DNA of 64,000 nt from Nannochloropsis salina CCMP1776 (Eukaryota; Sar; Eustigmatophyceae; Eustigmatales; Monodopsidaceae): NCBI GenBank assembly GCA_004565275.1, contig SDOX01000019.1, positions 306,340-370,339 of the forward strand, read 5' to 3'. Each line of letters begins with the position of its first letter. The stretch's first letter is position 1. Positions 1-10,431 of the stretch are shown here, in pieces. The position numbers and the translations under genes were made by a program. The notes under the pieces are model-generated. The model did no database searches and had not been told where the DNA came from. It saw nothing but the letters and a program-made list of their open reading frames with translations.

Positions 1-1801
1 CGATAATCACTCCATATACACATCTGTTCGTCTACTTTCCAAGTTCACCCGTGTTGGGAGAAAGCGACATGCCGCGGTCTTCTTGATCGGCGCATTCGTC
101 GTAGCAGGCATATTGCTTGTCGCCGCGCGCAATTTCAAGAATTCCTCGGCCTATGGCAAAGCGCATCGAATGTCAGGCCACGATGGCTCGCATTTTTCTT
201 CTTCAATGCTGTCGAGGACGCCGTTCACTTTATTGGCTCTCAATTACACCGCTGCAGCGCTGGCTGACGAGATAGTTGCCTTGCCGGGGCTCCCAGAACC
301 GGATTCTTCCTTTCGACAGTTCGCAGGTTATCTGGATATCTCTCCCACAAAGCACATTTTCTACTGGTACGTTGAACCAGATAGAAATTCCAGCGTTTTA
401 GATTGGGCTGCGGTGCCGTTGTCATTGTGGACAAACGGGGGCCCCGGGTGCAGTGGTCTGTTTGGATACTTCGCTGAGCATGGCCCGTTCCGAGCCACCC
501 AACACGGAAGCGGCCTGGAAGTAAACCCCTTCTCGTGGAACACACTGAGCCACATGCTGTATATCGAGATTCCAGTCGGGGTGGGGTTTAGCTACACGGA
601 GGACGAGACGGAATATTCTATTGGGGACGAGCAGACCGCCCGCGACAATTTACTCGTCTTGCAAGCCTTCTTCGCCCGCTTCCCGCACTTGCGAAGCTCG
701 GATCTCTACCTCACGTCTGAGTCGTACGGCGGGCATTACATTCCTACGCTAGCGCGGGAGATTATTCGCAACAACCGTAAGCGCGCCGACTCGTTGGCAG
801 CCAGCGAGACAGGAGTTGTTGGGAAAACGCGGGGACAGAGCACTCCTCAAGTCGTCCGCCTGGATAGAAATAGTCCCGCGAGTGACGACCAGTACATCAA
901 TTTGCGAGGCCTTGCCATCGGGAACCCTTTCACGGACCCGGTCGAAAACGTGGTGGGGATGATCGATGCCCTGGACGGCCACGACGTGATCCCCGAGTCC
1001 CTCTTTGAGCGCTGGCTGACAACCTGTAGGGCCCAAGGGGCGGCTGCGGCCGATGTCTTCTATTCGCGTCCGTGCCAGGACCTGCAGAAGGAGATGTGGC
1101 GCGAGGTAGGGCAGGGTATCGACCCGTACGCGTTGGACTGGCCCCTGTGTGCGGATGACCGGAAACGAAGAGGAGGGAAACAGCGGAAAGCATTGCTGCA
1201 GCATCTTTGGCGCTTACACACATCAGAGACTCTTCGGGCAGACCGCGGCGAGTCATCGTCATCGTCCCTGGCTTCGACCGCACCGGCTGTTCTGAAACAG
1301 GCTCTTTGGGGCCAGGACAAAGAGGGGCTACCCTTTCAGCCATGTGAAGATGATTATCTGAGCGCCTACTTGAACAGGGCAGACGTGAAGCGCATCATTC
1401 ATGCCAAGGAGCGGATCAACTGGGAGGACTGCACGAACTGCGTGCGCTACGAGGCCCACGACCAGGATGTTTACATGGAGCCAGTATATCGTTACCTGAT
1501 GGACGAGAATAAAGACGCCGGACTTCGCGTGTTGCTTTATTCAGGCGACGATGATTCCGTGTGTGGACCGCGGGGCACAGAGATGTGGCTGAGGACGATG
1601 GGGTGGAAGGTAACAGAGCCGTGGCGGGCATGGATGGTGAAGGAGGAAGTAGCTGGATACATGAAGACTTATGAGAACGGATTGGTGTTCAGCACGGTGC
1701 TGGGCGCGGGCCACGAAGTACCCGCATTCACCCCGGAGGCTGCTTGGGAGCTCTTTGGGGCATTCTTGCAAGGCAACATCTCGCACTTGCGCGCCAAGTG
1801 A
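1..1801 (+). CDS. Serine carboxypeptidase (peptidase family S10), 5' end outside window
   Basis: Secretory or vacuolar serine exopeptidase that removes C-terminal residues. The S10 hallmarks are all visible: the oxyanion region WTNGGPGCSGLFGYFAEHGP, the nucleophile serine in SESYGGHY (Ser codon 722-724), the acidic motif LLYSGDDDS (Asp codons from 1547) and the catalytic histidine in GAGHEVP (codon 1712-1714). The frame is open to the left edge with no in-frame ATG before base 83, so the start or an upstream exon lies outside. The first visible residues are basic and are followed by a hydrophobic segment (about 80-140), which suggests a signal anchor (type II membrane protein) rather than a cleaved signal. 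A Ser/Arg-rich insert of about 60 residues (1170-1330) precedes the last third. A paralogue sits at 24663-26811 on the other strand. Confidence 0.9.
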   Translation, partial: DNHSIYTSVRLLSKFTRVGRKRHAAVFLIGAFVVAGILLVAARNFKNSSAYGKAHRMSGHDGSHFSSSMLSRTPFTLLALNYTAAALADEIVALPGLPEPDSSFRQFAGYLDISPTKHIFYWYVEPDRNSSVLDWAAVPLSLWTNGGPGCSGLFGYFAEHGPFRATQHGSGLEVNPFSWNTLSHMLYIEIPVGVGFSYTEDETEYSIGDEQTARDNLLVLQAFFARFPHLRSSDLYLTSESYGGHYIPTLAREIIRNNRKRADSLAASETGVVGKTRGQSTPQVVRLDRNSPASDDQYINLRGLAIGNPFTDPVENVVGMIDALDGHDVIPESLFERWLTTCRAQGAAAADVFYSRPCQDLQKEMWREVGQGIDPYALDWPLCADDRKRRGGKQRKALLQHLWRLHTSETLRADRGESSSSSLASTAPAVLKQALWGQDKEGLPFQPCEDDYLSAYLNRADVKRIIHAKERINWEDCTNCVRYEAHDQDVYMEPVYRYLMDENKDAGLRVLLYSGDDDSVCGPRGTEMWLRTMGWKVTEPWRAWMVKEEVAGYMKTYENGLVFSTVLGAGHEVPAFTPEAAWELFGAFLQGNISHLRAK

Positions 1802-3538
1802 ATGGGGTACCCGTCATGCAAAGAGGGAGAGTAATGAAGGTTGGCTGCAAAGTGTTCGATGGATTTTTATCGAGGGGAATTTCTGTGCTTATTGACATCA
1901 GTGCATTTATACATAGTAATTAACTCGGTCAAGAAATTATATATGACGTTGAGTTTCAAAAACTTGTTTTGTTCTTTCGGTTGAAAAAGCCTGTCATCCT
2001 CACAAGTCGTGAGCTTCATCTAAGCCTTCTAAAGACGCAGAGCCCTCAGGATTGCGATCGGGGGGGAAAAAAAAATGGTACTTCAAACATCCCATCTGAA
2101 CTTATTACACTTTGCTCTCTATGCATACAGAAGATGCCTCCTATCAACGTTCAATTGGTATGCGAAGGAAAAGGGGGACGATGTAACGTAAGAATTATAA
2201 AACTGGCTTCATGTGCGCAGATAGCTTTAGGCATCATCCTATGCCTGTCACCATATGACGTGGCAAGTTGCGCACAAAGTGTGGTTTCGACAAAAATAAT
2301 GTGTTGCATGAATGAGCATGGTATGGGCCGTAAGTAAAAGTTGATTTGGGGCCTGCTGTGAACTGATGCCTGGGTGAGTGTTGTCAGACGGAGAACATGG
2401 TGTCAAAGGACGCGGCGGCCACCGAGTTGTCTCTCTCTGTGCTTTCCATTGACCCAACACACCACGATCTCGACGACCAAACATCATATTCCCCCAATTG
2501 TTTGTCCTCCGATGGTAACGCCCATCGGCCGTGCACCGGTTGATGTGTTGAAGACCCTGCCGGCTGAATTTCAAGCGGATTTCGGCTCCCGAGGGAGGAC
2601 GGGGGCTGATCCACGCCCGAGGGAAAGAAGCAGAAAGATTGTGTGTTCTTTGCTTGACCGGAGGCCTCATTTCGACGGGAGCGCGTCCTGCTACGTAGCT
2701 CCCGTGCGTGAAGACTTTGAAAAATGTTGATGTTCGCGTGGCAGAAGTGCCCGTGTAATATGAAGGACGACCACTGGGTGGCGGAAGGCTTTGCAAGCTT
2801 TCTGCCCCTCCTTCGCGTGCTCATTGCCCTCAACTCACTGCCACTGCCACTGCCATGTCAACATGTTGGATTTTGCACGCTACCTCTTCCTTTTTCCGCC
2901 CCGTCTTCCAGGAACGTGATGAGAACAGAGGATGATTCCATCTGGCACTGTCTCTTTTGTGCTGAAAGGGTCGGGACGGTGCAAGTCTTGTTTGACAATC
3001 ATGTTCGTGGATGGAATGACACGTCTTCTCCCTACTTGCAGCAAGCGGTTCCGAGGCGTCGGAGCTTTTCCTACCAAATGGTTACATGACCCTGAGACCT
3101 TGAACCTTTTATGTCAGTGTGTGCGCATGCACACCTTCGTTTTCAAAAAGTTGCCGGCACCGGGTCTCAGCTTTCACACGGCGGGGAAGAGCGGTCCTTT
3201 GCGAGCCGCGCTTCAGTGAGCGCCCCACCCTCGAGTATCTCACGCCTCCAATTTACCACGCACAACGCACTTACCTCACTCCTCCCATCCTATCGATTCC
3301 TTCCTCTGTGCTACACGACAGGCTGGTCGGCTATCGGGATTTTGGCAGCCTTGGTGAGGCGACGCAAGTGAGCTTAACCCGGGGTCCCCAAGCGCCGTGT
3401 ACGGGCAACGAACACAGAAAGTTCGTCGGCCTCGACTTTTAGCTCCAGTTTCCTTCAAGCTCAAGCGCCACAACCACTGCGTTCGGACCTCCTTCCATCC
3501 TATTTCTCTTTGGAAAAACGCTCCACATCATCAGGAAG
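1802..3538. other. Intergenic: 3' flank of carboxypeptidase, upstream region of HSF
   Basis: No supported gene. Open frames here (up to about 180 codons) have no recognisable domain and no consistent codon use. A short inverted repeat lies at 2509-2528 (7-bp arms, 6-base loop). The last 250 bases before the HSF start are pyrimidine-rich, which fits a promoter or 5' UTR. Confidence 0.5.
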
Positions 3539-5296
3539 ATGGCAGCTATCGTGCATCCCGCCTCTGACCCCAAGTCGGGTGCCTCCTCTCCGCTCCCCGC
3601 TACCTCCCCGCTCCGCCCTGGAAGCGACGTAGCCTCATCTTCTCGGGCCGCCTCCGCGTCTCCCAGGTCGTCTGTGTCCATTCCTCCACCAGGAATGCTG
3701 GCAGAGATGAGTTCTCGCCCGCCTCCGCAAGTGGAGCCCATTCAGGGGCCCGGAGTTCTCCCACCGCACTCGCCCAGGACGGCCCTTCCTCCTCATGCCT
3801 ATGAAGGCGGGCCCATGCCTCATGCCTACGGCCACCCCCTCCCTCCTCCTCCTCCCCACTTCCACCCTGTGCGGTCTCCCTCAGATCCCAGCGCTTATCA
3901 GCACCATGCCCCTCATCCGTACTCACACGCCTATGCAGACGCTCCCCCACCGCCCCCCCAGCAGGGAGGGCTCCCGCCCCCCTTTCATCACCACGCGTTT
4001 CCACCAAAATACCTCTCCCTCCACCCCCCGAATGGACTCCCGCTCCCTCCTCCACCGGGCCTCTCCATGGGAGTTCATTCCCTCCCTCCTCCTCACCACC
4101 CGCACCTCCATCCCCCGCATCACAACTACCCGGGGGCCAGCCCCAGCATGCTGCACGAGACGCCGGGGCGAGGCGGCAGCAGCGGCGCAGGGGCAGGGAC
4201 CAGGGAGCTTCAAGCCACGCTGCTGGCGAAGAAGAGCAAGAAGCCGGAGTTTCTGGTTAAGCTCTTCAAAATGCTGCAGTGCGAGGACCCGACCGTGATC
4301 TGCTGGGACAGTGGACGCATCCACGTCCACGACCCCAAGACTCTGGGGAACGAGGTCCTGCACAAATACTTTCGGCACAGCAAATACAGCTCCTTCCAGC
4401 GCCAGCTCAACTATTTTGGCTTCCGGAAGACCCAGGGCAAGGGGAAGATGAGCGCCTGCACCTACACCAACTTCGATTTGGCGAACAGCAGCCTCAAGGG
4501 CCTGCTCAAGATAAAGCGGAAGACCAACACCTCCTCCCGAAACGGCGGGGGCGGCATCGAGGATTATCTGGACGGGGAGGAGGACGAGGAGGACGGGATG
4601 GAGGACGGGGGGGGGGAGAACGGGGAGCGTGTGCGAAGGTGCGGGTCGCCTCACCTCTTTGGGGGGGCGGGCGCGGCCGGGACCTCGGCGTCCCCCTCTC
4701 ACGTGTCAGTGCACCCAGGGTCGGTGCCGGCAGAGTTGCTGCGGGCGCAGCCCATGCCTGGAGCAGGGGCGGATGACCGGCTCTTGTTCCTTTACCAGCT
4801 GGCGGCGGCGGAGGGGAAAGGGGGAGGGAGGAAGGAGGAGGAGGGGGAGGAGGACGACGAGGAGGAGGAGCCGGAGGTAGAGGAGGAAGAGGAGGAGGAG
4901 GAGGAGGAGGAAGGAGGAGAGGAGGATAGGACAAGCAGCAGCGCGGGGCTTGAGTCGGACGAGGACGAGACGAGCCACGGGATGAGGGGAAAGCACGGGG
5001 GGAAGGGAGGAGGGAAGCAGTTGATGGAGGAAGCCAGCGCTGACAGGGAGGGCGGGAGGAGATTAGCGTATATGAAGATGGAAGGGAGAGGGGAGGTGGT
5101 GGGAGAAAAACGAGCTCGGGAGGAAGAGGAGGGTGAGGCGCGCCAGCAAGTGAAGAGGGAGGCGGCAGGGGAGACGGAAGGCGAGGCGGAGGAAGAGGAG
5201 GAGGGTCCGGCGCGGGGCGAAGGACGTTCTGGAGTAGGTCTTAAGGTGGGCGACGAGAGGGAGACGCTTGTCGCGTCGTCCTCTTCGTCGTCATGA
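3539..5296 (+). CDS. Heat-shock transcription factor (HSF-type DNA-binding domain)
   Basis: Nuclear DNA-binding regulator, 585 residues, one exon, starting at a clear ATG. Residues about 1-225 are low complexity, rich in Pro, His and Ser. Residues about 230-330 form an HSF winged-helix domain: FLVKLFKMLQ, then HKYFRHSKYSSFQRQLNYFG (recognition helix) and a basic end KIKRK. The SSFQRQLNYFGFRK form is the kind seen in stramenopile HSFs (family knowledge). After the domain come Gly/Asp/Glu-rich stretches and a long poly-Glu tract (4861-4925), with no leucine-heptad HR-A/B oligomerisation region that I can find. The acidic tail could act in activation (inference). Confidence 0.9.
   Translation: MAAIVHPASDPKSGASSPLPATSPLRPGSDVASSSRAASASPRSSVSIPPPGMLAEMSSRPPPQVEPIQGPGVLPPHSPRTALPPHAYEGGPMPHAYGHPLPPPPPHFHPVRSPSDPSAYQHHAPHPYSHAYADAPPPPPQQGGLPPPFHHHAFPPKYLSLHPPNGLPLPPPPGLSMGVHSLPPPHHPHLHPPHHNYPGASPSMLHETPGRGGSSGAGAGTRELQATLLAKKSKKPEFLVKLFKMLQCEDPTVICWDSGRIHVHDPKTLGNEVLHKYFRHSKYSSFQRQLNYFGFRKTQGKGKMSACTYTNFDLANSSLKGLLKIKRKTNTSSRNGGGGIEDYLDGEEDEEDGMEDGGGENGERVRRCGSPHLFGGAGAAGTSASPSHVSVHPGSVPAELLRAQPMPGAGADDRLLFLYQLAAAEGKGGGRKEEEGEEDDEEEEPEVEEEEEEEEEEEGGEEDRTSSSAGLESDEDETSHGMRGKHGGKGGGKQLMEEASADREGGRRLAYMKMEGRGEVVGEKRAREEEEGEARQQVKREAAGETEGEAEEEEEGPARGEGRSGVGLKVGDERETLVASSSSSS
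4861..4925. repeat. GAG/GAA microsatellite coding poly-Glu in HSF
   Basis: Near-perfect trinucleotide run of gag/gaa/gac inside the HSF frame, giving an uninterrupted acidic tract. A similar tract lies in the TFIIF-like gene at about 36030-36095. Such runs are prone to length change. Confidence 0.8.
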
Positions 5297-6371
5297 GTTT
5301 TAAGGAGTGCATGGTGGATATATATACATGTACATGCGTGCGACGACTGTACGACTCGAAGAAAAGAGAGCAGGGAGAAGGAATTGACGACGCGGAAGTC
5401 CACGAGTGATGCGAGGTAAAGACACGCGCGTGGCCCGTCGAGTGTCTGAGGCACTGTCGCGGCAGGGGCTCGGGCTGGAAGCGTGCCGAGGGCCCAAGGC
5501 GAGAGGGAGGAGGAGGGAAGGAGGGGATCGGGGTGGGGCCTCGGAGCTCTTCATGGCTGAGGGGCTCCAGAAGGAGCACCATCGTTGTGAATCAAGAAGG
5601 GGGGGAGAGAGAGTTTGGGGGCGAGGCCTACGGACGAGGGTGGTCCTAGATGGAGGGGGCAGAGAGAGGGGGAGAAGGGGGAAAGGCAGGCGTTGCAGGC
5701 GTCGCCGAGGATCTAATCCAATGTCAAGTGGGGGATGTGCGCAGGGAGGGAATGGGACTTTAAGCAGGACCCCGGCCGTGGGAGAGTAGAAGGGGCAAAG
5801 TAAAGAATGGAGGGCGGCGCCCGCGGCGGAAAGACGGGAAAAGGAAAGAGGGACGCCGAGCTGACTGGAGGCAATCGCGAGGAGACTTAATTACCGGTGT
5901 GAGGCGGGCCGCCGACTGGCTAAGAGAGCGGATGAACCGAGCCGGACGTGGACTCCACGGGCAGAGTCGTCATGTTACAGACCTGGCGGACAAGACAACT
6001 GTTCTCGCAGGGTATGAACTTGAGTATGATGATATGTTTACGCGTCTCGGAATGGTATGCAAAGTTTGACATGCAAAGTCTCGTCTATGAATATATCTGC
6101 ACATCAAGCCTGAGAAGAGCACAAATAAGAACATGATCAATGATGGAGCGCACACAGACCGGTGTTTTACGGCGCAAGTCTCCCTAGACGAAGCCCGCGG
6201 CAGATGCTCTGTCTGACTGTTTTTCCAAGGAAGAGACAGACTGCCCTGGACGCTCGAGTCAGGGAGGACAAAACGTTTTCATTGTTTCTTTGTACTTTTG
6301 CAGTTAACTTTATTCGCCGCCCTCCTTGCACCCGCGCGTGCAGACTGCAACCCCCGTGAATCGACTCCGAT
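5297..6371. other. Convergent intergenic region with purine-rich tract
   Basis: Lies between the 3' ends of HSF (+) and the RAB5IF-like gene (-). A TA-rich stretch (5318-5336, possible 3'-end signal) is followed by a strongly purine-rich stretch on the plus strand (about 5480-5860). No gene is supported. Confidence 0.5.
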
Positions 6372-6375
6372 TCAC
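6356..6375. other. Perfect hairpin overlapping a stop codon
   Basis: Inverted repeat gtgaatcg-actc-cgattcac: two perfect 8-base arms with a 4-base loop. It spans the TGA stop of the RAB5IF-like gene (minus strand, 6372-6374). It could be an RNA stem at the end of the reading frame or chance. Confidence 0.6.
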
Positions 6376-7152
6376 GAGGAGCCCGCCACATCGGGGACTG
6401 ACGCATTTACGTGGCACAGCGTGTACGTCAAGACCCAGCTTGCGAAAAATATGCCCACAGCAGGCTGCAATCCCTCTTTAAGAAGGGCGACGGCATCAAA
6501 ATCTTCTTCGTCGACTTTAGCCCACTTCTGATAGTACATCCGAGGGAGCATGAGTTGCTGCGGATAGATGGGGAGGGCTGGGGTGAGGAGAGTCCGAAGG
6601 ACGTGTTGTAGCATCTCGCTGCCGAAGTAATGCGGCACACACCAGGTTTATGTACATTTTCTCAAGCGTCTTACCAGGGCTGCAAAGGACATGATGGCAG
6701 TGCCTCCTCTTGACGCCGCGCGGCCCCAAACCACCCCTATCACAAGAGCCAGGACCTGTCGGAACCAGTAAATCACGTCCAGAAATTGCGGAAACGTCTC
6801 CTGCGAAATAGAATCCAAACACAGGGGGAGCTGATGTAAGAACGGAGCGGGAAACGCTTTGTTTCGACCTGATAAAATGTGCATGTCGGCACTCGAACAA
6901 GCAGGTGCTCACACAATAAATGCCGATTTTGGTGGCAACTTCATGCTGTCACTCTTTCGTGATACTCAAAATGCAATCCTCCTGTCCCCGAACCATTACC
7001 TTGTTCCACTGGCCTTGGAAAATGAGGGCTTTCTTAAAGACACCCCACGCGTCTAGGTCGTCGACGTCCACCGCGGCCGTGTTGGTAGATGTTAGGGCGG
7101 CCTTCTCCTGCGCGGTCGCGGAGGCCCTGTCCGGAACATTTCTTCTAGACAT
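6372..7152 (-). CDS. RAB5IF/OPTI-like small ER membrane protein (three exons)
   Basis: Joining three exons gives 154 residues: exon 1 7000-7152, exon 2 6675-6800, exon 3 6372-6557. Both introns are GT-AG and phase 0, and the start is ATG. Exon 2 reads FLDVIYWFRQVLALVIGVVWG, which matches the FLDVIYWFRQ...GVIWG core of RAB5-interacting factor (family recalled, not searched). Exon 3 gives MYYQKWAKVDEEDFD and then a hydrophobic helix ending near YTLCHV, parallel to the family's YFSNYLQIDEEEY and last helix, with equal spacing across the exon junction. In animals this protein works in ER insertion of multipass proteins. Starts 322 bases from the divergent photolyase gene. The three-helix topology is inferred. 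Confidence 0.82.
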
Positions 7153-7474
7153 GAAGGCTGGAAGGTGGGATGGAAATGGTGTAGACTCAGTCGTGGATTA
7201 TGGGATATAGGTTTTGACGCCGAAAGAGTGTGTGCGCTCACATGCGATCGCCCGACGAACAACTTTGCTATGGCGAGTTCCATGACCAATTACTGACTGC
7301 GGAAACTTACACCTTGCGCTCTTCGAAATTTATTTCTCCGAGTGCAGCACACACATGCCGACGGGCCTTGCGTCTACCGCGTCCTGGTGCCGAATCATAT
7401 GCTGCGGTCGTCTTTCTCATCGAAGGGACTTGCACATGCGTGGCTCTTGAGCTACCTCCTCCCCCTCCTTCTCA
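7153..7474. promoter_or_regulatory. Divergent promoter region, RAB5IF-like / photolyase
   Basis: The 322 bases between two head-to-head ATGs; both genes must take their promoters from here or from each other's 5' parts. No TATA box or light-response element could be assigned by eye. Confidence 0.5.
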
Positions 7475-9750
7475 ATGGCTACGTCCCCCTACACTGTCTC
7501 CGGTCGCCCTCAAACACTGCCCTCTGGTGTACATCACACTCGACTGAAGTGGTTGAATGGCTGTGAGGCACGATTGTACAGCCACACTTCCTCTTCGTCC
7601 TTTCCCCCGAGGTCTTCTTCCTCTTCCTCCCCTCCTTTTGCGCCTGCCTCCACAAATATTACCACTCCTGTCGCAAAAGACAGCGGTGTACCGCGGTGTG
7701 TGGTCTATTGGATGCAACGGAGTGTCCGTTCTTCTTTTAATCACGCACTTGAAGTCGCGATTCATTATGCAAACCAGTTGGATGTGCCTCTCCTCGTTGT
7801 TTACGCAATTGTTACCTCCTACCCCGGCGCCAACGAGCGAGGCTTTGCCTTCCTTTTCGAAGGTTTGCACGAAGCACAAACATCGTTGGCAAACCGGGGA
7901 ATCCGACTGGTTGTTCGTGAAGCCAAGGTCGTCGGGGAAAACAGCACCGGAGGCGCAGCAGCCACGGCGGTGCCCTTGACCATCGTCGACACGTGCAAGA
8001 AGGTCAAGGCCCCGCTCTTGGTGATGGACAGGGCCTACGAGCGTCTGTTGCGCACATGGCGCGAAGACGTGTGTGCCCGCGTGGCATGCCCAGTCTTGAT
8101 GGTGGAGAGTGATGTGGTGGTGCCCGTGGACGTGGTCAGCCCGCAACCTTTGAGCTCGGCCGCCGCCCTTCGGCGCGCGCACGCTCCCTTACTCCCTCAA
8201 TACCTCCTCCCTCTACCGGAAGGCTCCCTCCTACATCCATCACACGCACTTCCCACCTTTTCTGCGTCGGCACCCTCACCCTTATTCCCGGACGAGCTTG
8301 AGATGCACGACCCGCTCGCCCTCCTGTCCTCTCTCGCCGACCTCGACCGTAGCGTGCCTCGTGTCATCTTCAAGCGCGGCGGCAGCACACAGGCGAAACT
8401 ACTCCTTGCACGCTTCCTCCGCGATCGCCTTCGCGGCTACCAGGCCCATCGCAAAGAAGCAGCCGCCCGACACCAATCTTTCCTCTCCCCTTACCTGCAC
8501 TTCGGGCACATTTCTCCCATTTACGTGGCACTTAAGGTCCGGCAGCACTCGAGCAGCACCCCTCAAGATCGAAGGCGTTTTTGTGACGAGCTTTTGACCT
8601 GGCGGGAGATGGCGGTGCATTTTGTGTACCACCACCGAGAGAGCTACGACCGGTATGAAGGGATTCCACGCTGGGCAAGGGAGAGCTTGGAGGAGGCGGC
8701 CGATCAGGCCGAGGGGGGGCGGAGGCACGCCTATAGTTTGACTGAGCTCGAGGAAGGGCGAACGCATGATTTGCTATGGAATGCAGCGCAAGAAGAGATG
8801 AGAGTGACGGGCTACATGAACAATTACATGCGGATGTTCTGGTAGGGGAAGGAAAGAAAGGGGGGAGAAGGGGGAAATGGGGGTGCCATGGGTCAAGCGC
8901 ACGGGGAGTATCCTGGGGCATCGTTATGTCATCATCAGGCATGCAGGACCTCACATTCCCCCACGTTAGGCGTATTGGAATCCTACGAGCGATCTACTTG
9001 CTAACACCAAACCCTTATCTTCTAACCCCCCGCCTTGGCAGGTGCAAGAGCATCATTGCCTGGACGGCTGAAGGACCCCGGGAGGCGTACCGGCGGTCGG
9101 TTTTACTGAACGACAAGTACTTTTTGGACGGACGGGATTGCAATGGCTATATGGGCGTTGCCTGGTGTTTCGGTTTGTATGACCGCCCGATGCCAGGGTT
9201 CAGCCCTATTTTTGGTAAAGTTCGGCGCATGACAGCGAACGGCGTCAGGGCTAAGCAGGATGTGGGTGCCTACATTTGTCAAGTAAAAGACTTGGCAGCG
9301 AAGGTGGATCGGGCGAGTAGATGGGGGCGTGAAGGGGGAGGAAAGGGTCTTAGCGGCGATGGGAACACAGGGGAGCACCGAAATGGGGCAATTTTGGGTG
9401 TTGAAGATGCGATCTACGCGAAACCGCTAAGCCATCGTGTAGAGGCATTTCTTTCACCGGTTCCGAAGCGCCACGACGCAAAGCGTAAAACAGACGGCAA
9501 TAGTGAAAGCGATGCGTCCTACAGTGCAGGAAGAGGTTTACAAGGAAAGCGAGAGGGTGAGGTGGACGGGGAAAGAGGTGGACAAAGGAAAAAGGAGACG
9601 AAGACCGGTGCATCCTCCACCAATGCGAGTGTTTATAATGCAAGTGGTAAAAAACGAGACATTCCGCAAAATTCTGGTAAAACAGAAGACTGTGAAAAAA
9701 AGGCAAAGATCACTGACTTCTTTGCGGGAGGAAGACGCAAGGAAAAATAA
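7475..9750 (+). CDS. Class II CPD photolyase with long C-terminal tail
   Basis: Repairs UV-made cyclobutane pyrimidine dimers using blue light and FAD. Two exons, 7475-8841 and 9042-9750; GT-AG intron splits a Trp codon (TG|G). Total 691 residues against about 450-550 usual for the class. Class II signatures: VVYWMQRS near residue 70, SPYLHFGHIS, THDLLWNAAQ, then across the splice FW|CKSIIAWT, LNDKYFLDGRD and PIFGKVRRM. The first ~65 residues are Ser/Pro-rich, perhaps a targeting or flexible leader. After the catalytic core (about residue 530) comes a 160-residue Lys/Gly-rich tail ending in KAKITDFFAGGRRKEK, which resembles a PCNA-interacting peptide (see findings). ATG at 7475 is the first in frame near the domain. 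Confidence 0.92.
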
Positions 9751-10431
9751 AGACATTGTAAGGAGGGCGTACACATGTACGCTTGCCAAATCAGCATACG
9801 ATAGAGGATGGTTTCATTTTCTTGCACGCAATCTCCTCATATTCTCCTCGTATTCTCGTCATCCCAAAAACGCAAAGGAAGAGTGGAAAAGCGCCTTTTG
9901 GGAAAAGAGACGGTCCCTGCAAGAGGGAAGATGGCAACCGGAAAAAGAAACTTTACGGAAAGAAAACCCAGGTGCAGTAAGAGTAGTTTTTTTCCTTCCC
10001 AATCCATATGTTATATTTGGAATCGTTGTGATTCAGCTTGTGATTTTCCAAAAATCAAAAGATATACGCGTCATAGGGAATTTCTCCTGACGTAAGGGAG
10101 ACCTCCCCTCTTGGCGCGGCCCATTCAGTCAGCGGACAAGTCTATCGGAAATGCAACTGCCAGTAACGGTTTTCTACGTTCCCCTATTTCGTGGAAATAG
10201 CACGCACGTACGATAAATAGCGCTCTGTCGCCTCTTTCGCTCGATGTAATGAAGGTAGATAGAGAATATAGAATTGATGCCGTTCCATGTACTGGCTGTG
10301 ACCGCATAGAAGTCCACGTGCCATGATTTTTTTTCAAAAATGGGACGACGCACGTTCATTTTTCATGATCTCCTCTTCCCCCAATCATAACACAAAGGTT
10401 TGCACAATCTGAGCTACCTTCAAGCCATTAA
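9751..10431. other. Intergenic: photolyase 3' flank, G-beta upstream region
   Basis: AT-richer than the flanking genes. Several lysine-rich open frames are present but none resembles a protein family. No RNA gene seen. Confidence 0.5.
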
